From an uncultured Collinsella sp. (GTDB lineage: Bacteria; Actinomycetota; Coriobacteriia; Coriobacteriales; Coriobacteriaceae): a stretch of DNA of 5,403 nucleotides. Positions 4,001 through 5,403 of this stretch are shown piece by piece; within the stretch, counting starts at the first letter, position 1; each line of letters begins with the position of its first letter. Below the pieces are notes generated by a model that was not told where the DNA came from, did no database searches, and saw only the letters and a list, made by a program, of their open reading frames with translations. The DNA lies in assembly GCA_902478935.1 (NCBI GenBank), contig CABSMV010000117.1, positions 1 to 5,403 of the forward strand, read 5' to 3'. Made by a program: the position numbers and the translations under genes.

Positions 4001-5211
4001 TAAATAAGCTTGAAGCCCTTGCGCTTACCCACAGAAAGGGTGTCGCCCAGCTTGAGGGCGCTGGGATCGATGTTATAGCTCTTGGGAGCCACGGCCTTGC
4101 CGTTGATTTTGACGCCGCCGCCGTCGATATCGCGACGAGCCTGGCCGGCGCTCGCCGAAAGACCCAAGTCCTTGAGCAGGCCGGCGAGGTAGATTTGGCC
4201 CTCGTCGTTAACAGTCAGCTCAACGTGCTTCTCGGGGAAGTCGGCGAGCTGGCCCTCCTTGAACACGCGGTCGAACTCAGCCTGAGCCTCGTCGCCGGCA
4301 CCGGCGCCGTGGTAGGTGTCGCACAGGTCGCGACCCAGTGCGCGCTTGAGCTCATAGGGATCGGCAGAGCCGTCGGCCAGGGCGGCGTCGATCTTGTCGA
4401 CCTCGGCCGGGGTGAGCGAGCTGGCCAGACGATAGTACTTGCCGATCATCTCGTCGGGGATGGACATGGTCTTGCCGAACATGTCCTTGGGCGCGTCGGT
4501 CAGGCCGATGTAGTTGCCGTATGACTTGGACATCTTGCGCACGCCGTCGGTACCCTCGAGCAGCGGCATGGTGAGCGCGATCTGCGGCTCCATGCCCATC
4601 TTCTCCATGAGCTCACGGCCGGCGAGCAGGTTGAAGAGCTGATCGGTGCCGCCCATCTCGACGTCGGCCTTGATCTGCACGGAGTCGAAAGCCTGCATCA
4701 CGGGATACAGGAACTCATGCAGGGCGATCGGCGTCTGAGACTGGTAGCGCTTGGTAAAGTCGTCGCGCTCGAGGATGCGGGCGACGGTGAACTTGGAGCA
4801 CACCTGCAGCAGACCGGCCAGATCCATCGAAAGGATCCAGTCACCGTTGTGCACGATGGTGGTCTTCTCGGGATCCAGGATCTTCATGGCCTGGCTCACG
4901 TAGGTCTCGGCATTGGCCTCGATCTGCTCCTGCGAAAGCTGCGGACGGGTGGAATTCTTGCCCGAAGGGTCGCCAATCAACGCGGTACCGTTGCCGATGA
5001 TGAGGGTGACGTTGTGGCCCAGGTCCTGGAACTGACGCATCTTACGCAGCGGCACGGCGTGGCCCAGGTGCAGGTCGGGGCTGGTGGGGTCGACGCCGAG
5101 CTTGATGTTGAGGGGCTCGCCCTTCTCAAGCTTCTTGCGAAGGTCGGCCTCGGGAACGATCTGCGCGGCGCCCGAGGTGATGATACGCATTTGCTCGTCA
5201 ACAGACAGCAT
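4000..5211 (-). CDS. tyrS: Tyrosyl-tRNA synthetase
   Basis: A 403-residue class I aminoacyl-tRNA synthetase that activates tyrosine with ATP and loads it on tRNA-Tyr (EC 6.1.1.1); cytoplasmic and normally dimeric. The Rossmann catalytic domain carries HLGH (48-51), the HIGH motif, within LGVDPTSPDLHLGH, and KMSKS (226-230). GDPSGK (80-85), YPVMQAFD (169-176) and GGTDQ (187-191) are the family's ATP- and tyrosine-pocket segments. The last ~70 residues, with LLKDLGLSASAGQARRDI and VKINGKAV, are an S4-type RNA-binding domain that binds tRNA. The length is typical of the ~400-residue bacterial TyrS form. The start at 5209-5211 has AAAGGAGG 7 nt upstream. It ends at TAG (4000-4002), whose last base opens a hairpin. 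It looks monocistronic: ade lies 368 bp downstream behind several hairpins. No odd residues or frame breaks seen. Confidence 0.97.
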   Translation of the reverse strand: MLSVDEQMRIITSGAAQIVPEADLRKKLEKGEPLNIKLGVDPTSPDLHLGHAVPLRKMRQFQDLGHNVTLIIGNGTALIGDPSGKNSTRPQLSQEQIEANAETYVSQAMKILDPEKTTIVHNGDWILSMDLAGLLQVCSKFTVARILERDDFTKRYQSQTPIALHEFLYPVMQAFDSVQIKADVEMGGTDQLFNLLAGRELMEKMGMEPQIALTMPLLEGTDGVRKMSKSYGNYIGLTDAPKDMFGKTMSIPDEMIGKYYRLASSLTPAEVDKIDAALADGSADPYELKRALGRDLCDTYHGAGAGDEAQAEFDRVFKEGQLADFPEKHVELTVNDEGQIYLAGLLKDLGLSASAGQARRDIDGGGVKINGKAVAPKSYNIDPSALKLGDTLSVGKRKGFKLI

Positions 5212-5218
5212 TGGGTAT

Positions 5219-5226
5219 CCTCCTTT
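5219..5226 (-). promoter_or_regulatory. Ribosome-binding site of tyrS
   Basis: AAAGGAGG on the minus strand, 7 nt before the ATG. It is near-perfect anti-16S complementarity and fixes the tyrS start. Confidence 0.88.
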
Positions 5227-5232
5227 TGCTAT

Positions 5233-5259
5233 AGCACCCTCGCCGAAAACGGCGGTGCT
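5233..5259 (-). promoter_or_regulatory. Small hairpin in the tyrS leader
   Basis: On the minus strand AGCACC pairs with GGTGCT (5254-5259, 5233-5238) and GCCG with CGGC (5250-5253, 5242-5245), with a four-T loop and a 3-nt bulge at 5239-5241. It sits 6 nt upstream of the SD without covering it. No U-tract follows, so it is not a terminator. It may protect the mRNA 5' end. The remaining upstream sequence to 5386 shows no convincing promoter or T-box; TATCAT (5280-5285) is a -10-like hexamer without a matching -35. Confidence 0.4.
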
Positions 5260-5386
5260 GGAAGTCCATAAACTCTCTTATGATAACAAACTGACGCGAC
5301 GCGGCACCTACGACAGGAAAATCCTCGTCCTGCCGCATGCGTCAATGGCAACTGGCAGACGTGTACCGTCACGCTCGACCAGATAG

Positions 5387-5403
5387 CTGTCTCTTATACA
5401 CAT
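5387..5403 (-). other. Inverted Tn5 mosaic end (Nextera, non-genomic)
   Basis: CTGTCTCTTATACACAT is the first 17 of 19 bases of the inverted Tn5 mosaic end, running off the end of the window. Together with the adapter at 5-38 it places the two mosaic ends in the orientation flanking a tagmented fragment. Genomic sequence ends at 5386. Confidence 0.97.

Noticed and set aside
3812..4003. 63-codon plus-strand frame between ade and tyrS
   Set aside because: Its codons are the palindrome edge, the rod-like hairpin and the tyrS 3' hairpin. No SD and no protein-like pattern; structure explains the sequence better.
5212..5386. T-box leader for tyrS
   Set aside because: The conserved AGGGTGGNACCGCG block is missing. 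A short GGTGCCGCG resemblance lacks the surrounding stems, and the leader has no terminator/antiterminator pair. A more distant element beyond 5386 cannot be excluded.
1..5403. Terminal inverted repeats of a transposon framing the window
   Set aside because: The matching ends are the synthetic Tn5 mosaic ends of Nextera libraries; there is no transposase gene and the content is housekeeping.

Overview
This is a 5.4 kb assembly contig of bacterial chromosome. It is GC-rich, densely coded and has short intergenic gaps. Both outer edges are not genomic: positions 5-38 match the Nextera i7-side adapter plus Tn5 mosaic end, and 5387-5403 match an inverted mosaic end. Only about 39-5386 is biological. 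The gene content is housekeeping and accessory metabolism. The GC-rich codon use and the GGGGACGTTCTT / GACTAGTC palindromic intergenic repeats resemble, from memory, gut Coriobacteriia and Collinsella in particular. That assignment is inference with moderate confidence, because no marker search was possible.

Layout. (1) 39-692, + strand: C-terminal 217 residues of a Cof-type HAD-IIB hydrolase, cut at its 5' end by the contig edge. (2) 693-809: convergent gap with a 12-bp-arm hairpin (707-746) and a degenerate copy of the GGGGAC repeat. (3) 810-1604, - strand: complete second Cof-type HAD-IIB hydrolase. (4) 1605-1810: its upstream region, with a weak promoter candidate, a 62-nt perfectly centred inverted repeat that buries the Shine-Dalgarno sequence, and a GACTAGTC repeat. 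(5) 1811-3631, - strand: adenine deaminase (ade), whose stop codon lies inside that repeat. (6) 3632-3999: 368 bp between ade and tyrS with no credible gene but dense structure: an intrinsic terminator/attenuator just ahead of the ade ribosome-binding site, a 60-bp near-perfect palindrome, a ~99-nt rod-like hairpin, and a hairpin starting at the tyrS stop codon. (7) 4000-5211, - strand: complete tyrosyl-tRNA synthetase (tyrS). (8) 5212-5386: tyrS upstream region with one small hairpin.

The genes do not form one pathway. TyrS charges tRNA-Tyr. Ade converts adenine to hypoxanthine for purine salvage or nitrogen release. The two HAD proteins are probably small-metabolite phosphatases of unknown substrate. 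The three minus-strand genes are separated by structured gaps and look independently expressed. I found no defence, mobile or biosynthetic system. The interest lies in the intergenic structures: the rod-like element, the SD-sequestering hairpin, the ade attenuator and the palindromic repeat family. The adapter remnants also matter, because they create a false start for the first gene.
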